DNA of 31,621 nt from Synergistaceae bacterium UBA5560 (GCA_002425685.1 DIMS01000081.1:10122-41742), one strand, 5' to 3'. Positions 22,736-31,537 are shown, numbered from the stretch's first letter. A program made the numbers and translations. The notes: generated by a model not told the origin, from the letters alone.

Positions 22736-23821
22736 ATGAACAGAAACGGATATCGGTTTTTTGCGCTGGCACTCGTTTTCGTGCTGTCCCTGGCAATCCT
22801 CGGCGCGGGGGCTCCCGCGAAGGCCGCCGAGTATACCTGGAGTTTCGCCCAACCCTGGACCCGCCCGCTGACCGATGCGTCGTTCACGAAGTTCTGCGAC
22901 CGCGTGAAGGAATATTCGGGCGGCCGCATCGAGGTCCGCTTTTTCCCGAGCGGACAGCTCGGCAGCCACGACGAGAATTTCCACGCCATGCAGGAGGGGA
23001 GCCTCGAAATCGGCGTCTTCTCCCCCTATCCGACGCTCGTTCCCGGCGGATGCGTTCCCAACATGACCTGGATCATCGTGAACTGGAACGAAATGCGCCT
23101 TGCCTACCGGCAACCCGACGGCATTCTCTACCGCGTCATGAAGGACGCCTTCGAGGACGTGGACGGGCACCTGCTCTTCGCCTGCTCCCAGGGTGCCTAT
23201 GGCCTGGGCAACAACAAGCGTCCCTTGCGGACTCCCGACGACCTCAAGAACCTGAAGCTCCGGGTCTCCGCCTCTCCCGGCGGCGTGAAGACGCTGACGA
23301 ACATGGGCAGGGGCAGAGGCGTCATGCTCGAGACGATTCCCTGGGGCGAACTGTACAACGCCCTTTCCCGGGGCGTCGTGGACGGATGCTGGACCATGTG
23401 GGCCTCTCTCGTGGAAGAGCGTCACTGCGAGGTGCTGAAGCACTATTCTGATCTCAATTTTATCTGGGACAGCACTTATGTGGTCATGAACAAGGAACTC
23501 TGGGACAGTCTGCCCGACGATCTCAAGGCGGCCGTCACGAAGGCCTCGCTCGAGACGGAGGCGGAGCTGCTCGCCGTCCAGGAGAAAGCCGAAAAGGACT
23601 TCGTGGAGAAGCTCAAGGGGCGCAAGGATTTCACCATCACCTGGCTGACCCCGGAGGAGCGGGACGCCTTCCGCGAGGCCTCGGATATGGGGCCCATGTG
23701 GGAGGAGCTGTGCGGCAAATGGCTCGAGGAACGGTATCCGGGGCAGAACATGGTGAAGGTCATCCCCGCGGAACTCGAGAAGATCCACAAGGAAGTGACC
23801 GCCAAGGGAGCGACGCAGTAA
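22736..23821 (+). CDS. DctP-family TRAP transporter solute-binding protein
   Basis: 361 residues with a clear signal peptide (MNRNGYRFFALALVFVLSLA ..., cleavage after PAKA, residue 29). DctP marks: VKEYSGGRIEVRFFPSGQLG, MQEGSLEIGVFSPYP, PDDLKNLKLRVSASPGGVKT with the conserved Arg that binds the ligand carboxylate, and ETIPWGELYNALSRGVVDGC. GGAAGGAGAGG supports ATG 22736. The 115-base gap from the regulator has short repeats (GTGCAGTCCGT at 22629, GTGCAGTCTGT at 22653) and no good promoter, so read-through from the regulator promoter is likely. The ligand should carry a carboxylate; an N-acyl-amino acid fits the neighbouring deacylase. A 12-bp hairpin directly follows. Confidence 0.93.
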   Translation: MNRNGYRFFALALVFVLSLAILGAGAPAKAAEYTWSFAQPWTRPLTDASFTKFCDRVKEYSGGRIEVRFFPSGQLGSHDENFHAMQEGSLEIGVFSPYPTLVPGGCVPNMTWIIVNWNEMRLAYRQPDGILYRVMKDAFEDVDGHLLFACSQGAYGLGNNKRPLRTPDDLKNLKLRVSASPGGVKTLTNMGRGRGVMLETIPWGELYNALSRGVVDGCWTMWASLVEERHCEVLKHYSDLNFIWDSTYVVMNKELWDSLPDDLKAAVTKASLETEAELLAVQEKAEKDFVEKLKGRKDFTITWLTPEERDAFREASDMGPMWEELCGKWLEERYPGQNMVKVIPAELEKIHKEVTAKGATQ

Positions 23822-23836
23822 CCCGGCTCGCGAACG

Positions 23837-23864
23837 AAGGGGGCGCGCTCCTGCGCGCCCCCTT
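23837..23864 (+). other. Hairpin between the binding-protein and permease genes
   Basis: Perfect 12-bp stem AAGGGGGCGCGC (23837-23848) / GCGCGCCCCCTT (23853-23864) with loop TCCT, 16 bases after the dctP-type stop. No U-tract follows; it runs straight into the permease ribosome-binding site. It may protect the upstream mRNA from 3' decay and so raise binding-protein output. Confidence 0.6.
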
Positions 23865-23886
23865 CCGCTGAAAAGGAGGGAATGGC

Positions 23887-24399
23887 TTGCCCTGTATCGC
23901 CGCGATCCTCAAGGCCATCGAGAAGATCGAGAACTTCCTCTGCTACACCGGGCTGCTGGGGATCACCTACCTGACGTTCGTCCTGGTCGTCAACCGCTAT
24001 CTCATCCACTGGGAGGTCATGTGGCTCGGCGACTTCACGCAATATCTGTTCGTCTTCATGGCCCTCTGTGCCATCGCGTTCACCACCCGGGAGGACGGGC
24101 ACACCTCCGTGGACATCTTGAGCCAGGTGTTTCTCTCGGGAAAACCGAGGGTGCTGCGGGCCTACAAGACCGTCATTCACGCGCTCACGCTCGTCACGCT
24201 CTGTCTCTTCCACGGTCCCGTGCTGCAGTTCGCGACGAGGGCGATGAAGCGCCCGTCCTACGGAACGATGGTTCCCTGGTTCAACACCTCCTGGCTCATC
24301 GTGACCTGCTATGTCATGCTGGTTTTGTGCATTCTCCACACGGCGGTGAGCCTGGTGGGACAGATTCCCCTTTTCGCCGGGCGAAAGGAGGCGGAGTGA
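23887..24399 (+). CDS. TRAP transporter small permease (DctQ family)
   Basis: 170 residues with four membrane segments: YTGLLGITYLTFVLVVNRYL, YLFVFMALCAIAFTTREDGH, ALTLVTLCLFHGPVLQF and WLIVTCYVMLVLCILHTAVS. R-E-D-G-H-T after the second helix is the family's conserved hallmark. The start is TTG 23887 with AAAAGGAGGG 6 bases upstream. An ATG at 23882 is out of frame and only one base from the ribosome-binding site, so it is not used. DctQ partners DctM in the membrane. The gap to the next gene is one base. Confidence 0.9.
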   Translation: MPCIAAILKAIEKIENFLCYTGLLGITYLTFVLVVNRYLIHWEVMWLGDFTQYLFVFMALCAIAFTTREDGHTSVDILSQVFLSGKPRVLRAYKTVIHALTLVTLCLFHGPVLQFATRAMKRPSYGTMVPWFNTSWLIVTCYVMLVLCILHTAVSLVGQIPLFAGRKEAE

Positions 24400-24400
24400 T

Positions 24401-25735
24401 ATGGAAGCCTCTCTGGTCGCCCTCGTCACGCTCTTCGTCGGCATGGCCGTCGGCATGCCCCTCTGCTGGCTCTTCATCGCCAGCTCCATCGCGGGACTGC
24501 TGACGTCGGGTTCGTCGATCACCTTTCTGGCGGGAACCTTCTACCACGCGGTGGACAACAACGTCCTGATGGCCGTGGCCTTCTTCATCTTCGCCGGAAG
24601 CCTGCTCTCCGAGGCGGGGCTTGCGGACCGGATCGTGCGTTTCTCCTACGCGCTGGTGGGGCGCCTCCGGGGGGGTATGGAGGCGGTCGGCATCGTCTCC
24701 ACGCTCTTTCTCGGGGCACTCACGGGCTCCTCGATCCCCTGCATTTCCGCGCTCATTCCCCTGCTGGTTCCCCGGCTCGAACGGTACGGATACGAGAAAC
24801 GCTATACCGCCGCGGTGATCTGCTCCTGCTGTTTCCTGGGGTATCTCATTCCCCCGAGCGTGCCCGCGCTGCTCTACTGTCTCATCGCCCAGCAGTCGGT
24901 CTCCGCCATGTTCCTGGCGACGGTCATTCCGGGGCTCCTGATCGCCGGAGGCTACGCGATCCTGAACTACGTCATCTGTCCCCGGTACATGAACCAGGCG
25001 CTGGTCCGGGAAACGCTCACCGTGTCAGCCACCTTTTCCGGGGCCGTGAAGGAGCTGGGCAGGTCCACCTGGGTTGCGCTTCCCGCGCTGGGATGTCCGG
25101 CGCTCATCATGGTGGGCATCTACGGCGGCATCTGCACGCCCAACGAGGCGGGGGCCATCGCCGCCGTGTACTGCATGGTCATTGGCTACTTCGTCTACCG
25201 GGACCTGACCCTCGAAGGGACCCGGCGGGCGCTCCACAGCTCCATCCTCTCCATCGGTGTCGTTCTCGTCCTCATCGCCACGGGAACCGTCTTCGGACGC
25301 TACCTCATCAAGATCGGGGTCGCCCAGATGGTGGCCAACTACGCCATGACCCTGTTCCACACCAAGGGCATGATCCTCCTGTCGATGAACGTGGTCCTGC
25401 TCGTCCTCGGCATGTTCATCGACGGCACGCCGATCCTCGTGCTGGCGGTGCCGCTCTTTCTTCCCCTCATGCAGGATCTGGGGGTCAACCTCGTGCATCT
25501 CGGCTCCATCGTCATCCTGAACATCGGGCTGGGGGTCATCACCCCGCCCTTCGCCATGTCCCTCTTCGTCGGCACCCGCCTCTCGGGGTGCACTTACATG
25601 GAGCTGGCGAAGATCGTCCTGGTGTTCTTCTTTCTCGTCGGCATTCCCGTGTTGCTGCTGACGACCTACATCCCGGCGCTTTCCTGCTGGCTCCCCACGC
25701 TCGTGCTGGGGCCGGAGGTCGTCGGACCGTGGTAA
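24401..25735 (+). CDS. TRAP transporter large permease (DctM family)
   Basis: 444 residues, about 12 membrane helices; the transport channel of the second TRAP system. DctM marks: FIFAGSLLSEAGLADRIVRF, FLGALTGSSIPCISALIPLL, GYLIPPSVPALLYCLIAQQS, CTPNEAGAIAAVYCMVIGYF, GMFIDGTPILVLAVPLFLPL and GLGVITPPFAMSLFVGTRLS. The last two are the sodium/substrate-site loops. GGAGGCGGAG lies just before ATG 24401 and the gene follows DctQ by one base. It works with the DctP protein at 22736-23821 and should take up the substrate of the downstream deacylase. Confidence 0.94.
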   Translation: MEASLVALVTLFVGMAVGMPLCWLFIASSIAGLLTSGSSITFLAGTFYHAVDNNVLMAVAFFIFAGSLLSEAGLADRIVRFSYALVGRLRGGMEAVGIVSTLFLGALTGSSIPCISALIPLLVPRLERYGYEKRYTAAVICSCCFLGYLIPPSVPALLYCLIAQQSVSAMFLATVIPGLLIAGGYAILNYVICPRYMNQALVRETLTVSATFSGAVKELGRSTWVALPALGCPALIMVGIYGGICTPNEAGAIAAVYCMVIGYFVYRDLTLEGTRRALHSSILSIGVVLVLIATGTVFGRYLIKIGVAQMVANYAMTLFHTKGMILLSMNVVLLVLGMFIDGTPILVLAVPLFLPLMQDLGVNLVHLGSIVILNIGLGVITPPFAMSLFVGTRLSGCTYMELAKIVLVFFFLVGIPVLLLTTYIPALSCWLPTLVLGPEVVGPW

Positions 25736-25766
25736 GATACCGCAGACAAGGAGCGCGAACGACCCT

Positions 25767-27374
25767 ATGAAAATGGACCTTGCGATACGAAACGGTTTTC
25801 TCTTCGACGGCACGGGAAATCCCGCCGTGAAGGCGGACATGGGCATTGCGGACGGACGCATCGTCCGGATCGGACGGATCGACGGAACGGAGGCGGGGCG
25901 GACGCTCGACGCCTCGGGGCTCGCGGTCTGTCCCGGGTTCGTGGACATGCACAACCACGGGGACAACGGAATTCTGGCCTTCCCTTCCGCGGACAGCCAC
26001 ATCATGCAGGGGGTTACGACCTCGGTCACGGGGAACTGCGGCGAGTCCATGGCCCCCCTCGACGACGGGACCATCGAGCTGGCCCGACGCTATGTTGCTC
26101 CCTTCGTGCCTCCCTGCGAGGCGGTCGACTGGAGCTGGAGGACCAGCGGAGAATACATGAGGGCCGTCGCCGCCGTCGGAACGGCCCAGAACCTCGCCTT
26201 TCTCGTCGGGCAGGGAACGATCCGCATCGCCGCCAAGGGATTTGCCTCCTCCCGGGCGAGCGCCGCAGAGATGGCGCACATGAAGGCGCTGTTGCGGGAG
26301 GCTCTCGCCGACGGCTGTTTCGGCCTTTCGAGCGGCCTGATCTACCCGCCCGGGAGCTTCACCGGGACGGAGGAACTTCTCGAACTTGCCGGGGAACTCG
26401 CTCCGGCGGGCGCGCTCTACGCGACCCATCTGCGCAACGAGGGAAACTACCTTGCCGAATCGATGGAGGAAGCCCTCGAACTCGGCAGACGATGGAACAT
26501 CCCCGTGCAGCTCTCCCACCACAAGGCGCTCGGGCGCCCCAACTGGGGCAAGGTCCGCCACACCCTGCGCATGATGGAGGAGGCCCGCGCCGAGGGCATC
26601 GACGTGTGCTGCGACGCCTATCCCTACACGGCCGCGTCCACCACCGTGACGTCCCTGCTGCCTCCCTTCGCGCTCGAAGGGGGCGTGGAGGAGACGCTGC
26701 AACGCCTCCGGGAACCGGAAGCGCGCCGCCGGATGGCCGAGGAGATCCGCAGGAAGGGATGTCAGTGGGAGAACTGGATCGCCGACGCGGGACTCGAGAA
26801 CATCGTTCTGAGCGAGTGCTCCCTCCGCCCCGAGGTGGAGGGAAAGACCCTGCGGGAGATCGTCGGAACGCACGCTGCCGGGGCGGACCCTCTCGACGGC
26901 CTCTTCGACTTTCTCGCGGAGGTCCGGTGCCTGGCGAAGATGGTCATCTTCGCCATCGACGAGGAGGACATGAAGGCGGTGCTCGCCCATCCTCTCTCCT
27001 GCATCGCCTCCGACGCGTGGGTGTCCGCTCCGTCCGCGGGAGGCAGGCCGCACCCCAGGGGCTACGGAACCTTTCCGCGCTTCCTGCGCCGGTACGTGCT
27101 CGACGGGAAGCTCATGACGCTCCAGGAGGGCATCCGGAAGATCACCTCCATGCCCGCGTTCCGGCTGGGGCTGCAGGACCGGGGGCTGCTGCGCGAGGGA
27201 TTCCGGGCGGACGTCACGCTCTTCGATCCGTACAGAATCTGCGACCATGCGACATTCACCGATCCGCACCGCTTTCCCGAGGGCATTCCCTGGGTGATCG
27301 TCAACGGTGCCGTGGTGGTGGAGGAGGGACGGCTCACGGGCAGACTGCCCGGCATGATCCTCCGCAGGGCGTAA
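25767..27374 (+). CDS. N-acyl-D-amino-acid deacylase (D-aminoacylase family, amidohydrolase)
   Basis: 535 residues, matching family length. The metal site shows GFVDMHNHGDNG (H62 and H64), the conserved C91 in VTGNCGESMAP, YATHLRNEG, VQLSHHKALGRPNWG, CDAYPYTAASTTV and the catalytic Asp in IASDAWV. The C-terminal GYGTFPRFLRRYV and LRVGLQD-like RLGLQDRGLLREGFRADVTL are standard. It removes the acyl group from N-acyl-D-amino acids; some relatives act on D-amino-acid-like or dihydropyrimidine compounds. It is encoded 31 bases after the DctM gene, so the operon likely imports and deacylates the same compound. AAGGAG is 13 bases from ATG 25767; ATG 25773 is an alternative start. No signal peptide, so it is cytoplasmic. 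Confidence 0.92.
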   Translation: MKMDLAIRNGFLFDGTGNPAVKADMGIADGRIVRIGRIDGTEAGRTLDASGLAVCPGFVDMHNHGDNGILAFPSADSHIMQGVTTSVTGNCGESMAPLDDGTIELARRYVAPFVPPCEAVDWSWRTSGEYMRAVAAVGTAQNLAFLVGQGTIRIAAKGFASSRASAAEMAHMKALLREALADGCFGLSSGLIYPPGSFTGTEELLELAGELAPAGALYATHLRNEGNYLAESMEEALELGRRWNIPVQLSHHKALGRPNWGKVRHTLRMMEEARAEGIDVCCDAYPYTAASTTVTSLLPPFALEGGVEETLQRLREPEARRRMAEEIRRKGCQWENWIADAGLENIVLSECSLRPEVEGKTLREIVGTHAAGADPLDGLFDFLAEVRCLAKMVIFAIDEEDMKAVLAHPLSCIASDAWVSAPSAGGRPHPRGYGTFPRFLRRYVLDGKLMTLQEGIRKITSMPAFRLGLQDRGLLREGFRADVTLFDPYRICDHATFTDPHRFPEGIPWVIVNGAVVVEEGRLTGRLPGMILRRA

Positions 27375-27424
27375 CGGAAAGAACCGGAAAGTGTCCCCGA
27401 TGCGGCGGAGACGACAGGGCCGGG

Positions 27425-27456
27425 AAACTGCCGATGGGGAACCGTCGGCAGTTTTT
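27425..27456 (+). terminator. Rho-independent terminator after the deacylase gene
   Basis: 10-bp stem AAACTGCCGA (27425-27434) / TCGGCAGTTT (27445-27454), loop TGGGGAACCG, then TT. It closes the regulator/TRAP/deacylase operon. Confidence 0.8.
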
Positions 27457-27601
27457 CGGTATGGTATCGTCGTGGCGGAGGGAACTCTCCGCGGCGGGGG
27501 CAAATGCCCGAGTCCGCCGGTGCGGACGCCCCGGGGGTTCGACAGCGGACCCTTTTGAACATCCGGACAGCGCAAAACCCTGAACGAGACGGGGAACGAC
27601 G

Positions 27602-29059
27602 ATGACTCCGAAAGAAACGGGCTCGACGGAACGACACGGCGAAACGGAGAAGACGGCTCCTCCGGGGCGGGCGCGGGAGAGTGCGCCGCCGGGTATGGAG
27701 GCGGTGCGACGGGGAGAACGAAGCAGCAGGCGATGCGGACGGACAATGACGGCCTGTGAGGCGGTGTCGGACACCCAGGCGGAGTGCGCCTGCGGTGCCG
27801 GAAATGCGGACGGAACGGGGCCGTCCGGGTCGGCATCCCGGGATTTCCGGGATGCCGCCGGAAGTGGCGCCGGGATGTCTTCGGGCGGTCCTTCCGGCGA
27901 GGCCGGCCTTCCGTTTTTCGAGGGATGCGACCCCGCCTGCCTCGGATGCCTCGCGGGGCGGCTTTCTTCCGCCGCGTTGGAGGAGCGCAAGGTCGCCCGG
28001 GCGCGCCGGGCTCTCGCTCCCTGGGCGGAACGCCTGGCCCCGCTGGTGACGGTCCCGCCGGAGCGACAGCTCGCCTACCGCGACCGGGTTGCCCTTGCGG
28101 CGCGCCACGACCCCGCGGCGGGGTGGCGCTTCGGCATGGAGGGAACCGCCGACCGTCGCGCCGTACATCGGCGGGACGGCGCGAGCCGCGCACGCCCTTT
28201 CGTCTCGTTGATGAACTGCCCGCTCCATTCCCTCCGGACAAGGGAGATGCTGCGTCACCTCGGCGACGCCCTCTCCGCCGCGGACCCCGGAGGAGCGCTG
28301 CCTCTGGCCTTTGTCGTCCTCTCGGGGAGGCAGGCCACGCTTGTGCTCAAGAGCGCCCGCGATCCCGGTGACGTGGCCCTGGGGCTTCCGCGGCTCCTGG
28401 ATTCTCTCGCGGCGACGGGCGGAGAGGGGCTCTGGCTGCATCTGCATCCCGCGGCGGGGGTGCGCCTTTTCGCCAGGAACGGGTGGCGCCTCCTCTGGGG
28501 AACGCCCCGCTCCAGGGACGAGCGGGGGCTGCTCTACGGCCCGACGGCCTTCGCCCAGCTTCTTCCGGAGCTGCACGACACGTCCCTCGCGGCGGCGGCG
28601 GATTTTCTCCGTCCCGCTCCCGGGGACCGCGTGGCGGACCTCTACTGTGGCATCGGGGCGAGCCTCGCCCTGTGGCGTGCCCGGGGCGCCGAAGCCCTTG
28701 GCGTGGAGACCTCCCGAGAGGCCCTCGACTGCGCCCCCAGGAACGCTCCGGGAGCCCCGCTCCTGCGCGGAACCTGCCTGGCACGTCTTCCCCAGATTCG
28801 TCCGTGGCTGGAGGAGGTGCCTCCCGACCGGCGCTTCGTCTACGCAAATCCCCCTCGGTCCGGGTTCGAGCCGGGCCTTGCGGAGGGGCTCGCCGCCTGC
28901 CGTCCCCGGCGCGTGGCGTACCTGGCATGCAGTCCCGGCACGCTCGCCCGGGACCTGCGCTTTTTCGAGGCGCTGGGTTTCGGCGTGGCGCGCCTTCTTC
29001 CCTACGACTTCTTTCCCCGCACCGACGCCGTGGAGGTGCTGGCCCTGCTGGAACGCTGA
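27602..29059 (+). CDS. RumA/TrmA-family RNA (uracil-5-)methyltransferase
   Basis: Up to 485 residues. An iron-sulphur cysteine set is visible: CDPACLGC (C-x3-C-x2-C) plus a fourth in LMNCPLHSL. The SAM motif is DLYCGIGASL, the substrate motif YANPPRSGFE, and the catalytic cysteine lies in LACSPGTLARD (usually SCNP). FPRTDAVEVLALLER is the usual FPxTxHVExVxLL with His replaced by Ala; the base Glu is kept. The family makes 5-methyluridine in 23S rRNA or tRNA. No N-terminal TRAM domain is seen. The first 90 residues are low-complexity, so the real start may be ATG 27875 (393 residues); ribosome-binding sites are weak for both. It stands alone between two terminated units. Confidence 0.88.
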   Translation: MTPKETGSTERHGETEKTAPPGRARESAPPGMEAVRRGERSSRRCGRTMTACEAVSDTQAECACGAGNADGTGPSGSASRDFRDAAGSGAGMSSGGPSGEAGLPFFEGCDPACLGCLAGRLSSAALEERKVARARRALAPWAERLAPLVTVPPERQLAYRDRVALAARHDPAAGWRFGMEGTADRRAVHRRDGASRARPFVSLMNCPLHSLRTREMLRHLGDALSAADPGGALPLAFVVLSGRQATLVLKSARDPGDVALGLPRLLDSLAATGGEGLWLHLHPAAGVRLFARNGWRLLWGTPRSRDERGLLYGPTAFAQLLPELHDTSLAAAADFLRPAPGDRVADLYCGIGASLALWRARGAEALGVETSREALDCAPRNAPGAPLLRGTCLARLPQIRPWLEEVPPDRRFVYANPPRSGFEPGLAEGLAACRPRRVAYLACSPGTLARDLRFFEALGFGVARLLPYDFFPRTDAVEVLALLER

Positions 29060-29322
29060 GGACACACCGTCCCCTGCGCCTTTTCGCCTCCGTACCGCTG
29101 TGCCTTCGTTCCTCTCGCAGCGGATCGCGACAACCCTCGATGATTGTCGGGGTTCCGTCAGTGCCTTTCTCTCCCTCTCTCGATTTCTGCCCTTCCCGTC
29201 TTCGTCGCCGGATGCCATGGGGGAGCGCGTTCCCCGTCGCCGAGGCCGGGAAGGCGCTCTTCGGACGTGGCGGGCTTATTGGTGTTCCGTGTTGTCCCGC
29301 CGTGTCGTTTCGCTCTTTCGCC

Positions 29323-29351
29323 TTGTGGAGCCGGACTTTTCGGAATATGAT
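29323..29351 (+). promoter_or_regulatory. Candidate promoter for the serine hydrolase gene
   Basis: TTGTGG (29323-29328), 17-base spacer, TATGAT (29346-29351, 5 of 6), 45 bases before the gene. The rest of the 336-base gap 29060-29395 shows no gene I can support. Confidence 0.5.
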
Positions 29352-29395
29352 GAATCGTTGTTCTCAAGCGTCATTTTCGTGGAGGAGCGGTGACG

Positions 29396-31516
29396 ATGAA
29401 GCTGAGCAAAGGGATTTTGAGGCGAAGGGTCTGCATTCCGGTGCTGCTTTGCTCCATCCTTTTCCTGGGGGGCGGGTGCGGCGGTTCCGACGACGACGCG
29501 GCCTTCTCCATGCGGGAGGCCGCGCGCTACGCCCGGGAGCTTCTCGGGGCCTACGCGTCGCCCTCCGTCTCGGTGGCGCTCGTGGAGGACGGATCGATCG
29601 TGTGGGCCCGGGCGTTCGGCACGATCGACAGGCGGAGCGGCGCGGTTCCGACCCCCGAGACGTTGTTCGGCATTGGTTCGACGAGCAAGGTGATCGCCAC
29701 GACCGCGGCGATGATTCTCGTCGACCGGGGGCTTGTCTCGCTCGACGTGCCCCTTGCGGCGTACGTGAGCGGTTTTTCGATGCAGTCCCCCGAGGCGGCG
29801 GACGTCACCGTCCGGATGCTGCTGAACCATTCGTCGGGCTTTCCGGGCACCGACTACAGAAAGTCCGTGCTGACGACCCGCTGGGACCGGTACGCGGACG
29901 GCGTTCTCGAAACGCTGCGGTCGAGCCACCTCAAGCACGCTCCCGGTGCGATGAACATCTATTGCAACGACGGATTCACTCTCGTGGAAAAGCTCGTGTC
30001 CTCCGTGACCGGAAAGGATTACGCCACGTTCGTGCAGGAGGAGATCTTCACCCCCCTCGGCATGACCCACAGCCGCTATCCGACGGCCCCCTTCGCCGGA
30101 GGAAGCTACGCGCCGGATTTCTACAGCGACGGTTCGCCGAAGCCCCAGGAGTACAACAACACCTTCGCGAGCGGCGGCCTTTACACGACGCCCTCCGATC
30201 TCTGCCGTTTTCTGGCGATGTTCGCGGGCGGCGGGGAACTCCAGGGCGCAAGGGTGCTCTCGGAGGCCTCCGTCCGGGCCATGGGGGAGGAGCAGACGGT
30301 GGGAAAGTTCCGGATCGGCGTGACGAAGGGCGCTCGCTACGGGCTCGGCTGGGACACCGTGGGGCAGCCCGGCATCGAACTCGCGGAGCGGACGGCCTGG
30401 GCGAAGAACGGCGAGACGGGGGTCTACGGCTCCTGCGTGATCGTGATTCCGGATCTGAAGCTCGGCGTGGCCGTCACGGGAGTCTCGGGCATCAAGTCCA
30501 ACCAGGCGACGGCCCTCGCGGAGCGCGTGCTCCTGGCGGCGCTTGTCGAGCGCGGTCTTCTCTCCGAAATGCCCGCGACGCTGTCCGAGGCGCCGAAGAT
30601 GCGGGCACCGGCCCCGGATCTCGCGGCGTACCTTCCGGGCTTCTATGCCTCGACGGGAGGACTTCTGCGGATGGAGCAGGACGCGTCGGGAAGGCTCTCG
30701 ATCCTCGCTCGGTCCGATGGAGCCTGGACGCCCTATCTCCAGGGTCTCGCGTACCGGGCGAACGGGTATTTCTCCTCCGACGACGATCCGAACACGGAGT
30801 TTGCCTTCGCCGAAGGACGAGGCATGAGATACGCGGTGAACCGGGGGGCGAGTGTCTCGCGGTTGTACCAGGACGAGGCGCCGATGGTGCAGAAGATCGA
30901 GCCCGGGGCGCCCCTGAGCGCGGCCTGGACGGGCCGCCTCTCCCGGACGTGGCTCCTCGTCAACATGCCGCACACTTTCTACACTCTCGATGCGAGCTGG
31001 TATCCGTGTCTTACCCTCGAAGCCCTGCCGGAGCTGCCGGGAGCGCTCTTCGTGAAACCCCAGTCGAAGGAGCAGTACTTTCTCGTGCGGCCCGAAAGCG
31101 ACACCTTCGCCGCCATGGGCGTCACGATTCCGGGAGGAGGCGGGCGCGACCAGAACGAACTCGTCGTCACGGAGGTCGGCGGCGAGGAGTGGATGCGCTT
31201 CGGGAGCTGTCGGTTCCGCCCCCTCGAAACCGTTCCGGTGCTGTCCGCCGACATCGCCCGGGACGTGACGGTCGGGGCGTCCGGCGATGGCGAGTGGCTG
31301 CGCCTCGATCCCGCAAGCACCGGAGCGACGTTGACCGTCACGCCCCGGGCGGGAGAGGGGCGCTGGATGCTCTTCGACACGGCCTTCGTGTGCGTCGCGG
31401 ACAGCGACGCCCGGGGAACGGGGCCGTTTCCGGCGGCTCCCCGGGGAGGCTACCTGCATTTGATGGGAGATTCGGGGGCGCGCTTCGCGGTGATCCTCGC
31501 CGCGCCGGAGGAGTGA
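29396..31516 (+). CDS. Secreted beta-lactamase/PBP-fold serine hydrolase with extra C-terminal region
   Basis: 706 residues. The N-terminus is a membrane/lipoprotein-type signal ending LFLGGGCGG; the Cys at residue 28 could be lipidated, although the -3 residue is Gly rather than Leu. The class C beta-lactamase-like domain (about residues 40-395) has S95-x-x-K98 in GIGSTSKVI, Y189-x-N191 in IYCNDGF, and KNGETGVYGS as the third motif. LNHSSGFPG and GLYTTPSDLCRFLAMF are also typical. Relatives are esterases, D-amino-acid peptidases or penicillin-binding enzymes; clinical beta-lactamase activity is not implied. The last 310 residues are mostly beta-rich and match no family I know. ATG 29396 follows GGAGGAG by 8 bases. 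The next gene converges from the other strand. Confidence 0.88.
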   Translation: MKLSKGILRRRVCIPVLLCSILFLGGGCGGSDDDAAFSMREAARYARELLGAYASPSVSVALVEDGSIVWARAFGTIDRRSGAVPTPETLFGIGSTSKVIATTAAMILVDRGLVSLDVPLAAYVSGFSMQSPEAADVTVRMLLNHSSGFPGTDYRKSVLTTRWDRYADGVLETLRSSHLKHAPGAMNIYCNDGFTLVEKLVSSVTGKDYATFVQEEIFTPLGMTHSRYPTAPFAGGSYAPDFYSDGSPKPQEYNNTFASGGLYTTPSDLCRFLAMFAGGGELQGARVLSEASVRAMGEEQTVGKFRIGVTKGARYGLGWDTVGQPGIELAERTAWAKNGETGVYGSCVIVIPDLKLGVAVTGVSGIKSNQATALAERVLLAALVERGLLSEMPATLSEAPKMRAPAPDLAAYLPGFYASTGGLLRMEQDASGRLSILARSDGAWTPYLQGLAYRANGYFSSDDDPNTEFAFAEGRGMRYAVNRGASVSRLYQDEAPMVQKIEPGAPLSAAWTGRLSRTWLLVNMPHTFYTLDASWYPCLTLEALPELPGALFVKPQSKEQYFLVRPESDTFAAMGVTIPGGGGRDQNELVVTEVGGEEWMRFGSCRFRPLETVPVLSADIARDVTVGASGDGEWLRLDPASTGATLTVTPRAGEGRWMLFDTAFVCVADSDARGTGPFPAAPRGGYLHLMGDSGARFAVILAAPEE

Positions 31517-31537
31517 TCCGGAGGTGGTTGGTGCGTG

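Noticed and set aside
23882..23884. ATG next to the ribosome-binding site of the DctQ gene
   Set aside because: It is out of frame and one base from the ribosome-binding site; TTG 23887 gives the DctQ protein.
25539..28241. 900-codon minus-strand open frame
   Set aside because: It covers the deacylase and part of the methyltransferase gene on the other strand. The product is arginine- and proline-rich with no domain.
27062..29218. 718-codon minus-strand open frame
   Set aside because: It is antisense to the RNA methyltransferase gene, whose motifs are intact; no motifs of its own.
29396..31516. Antibiotic-resistance beta-lactamase
   Set aside because: Fold motifs match the wider serine hydrolase family (SxxK, YxN), but nothing ties it to beta-lactam hydrolysis, and the architecture is that of esterase/peptidase relatives.
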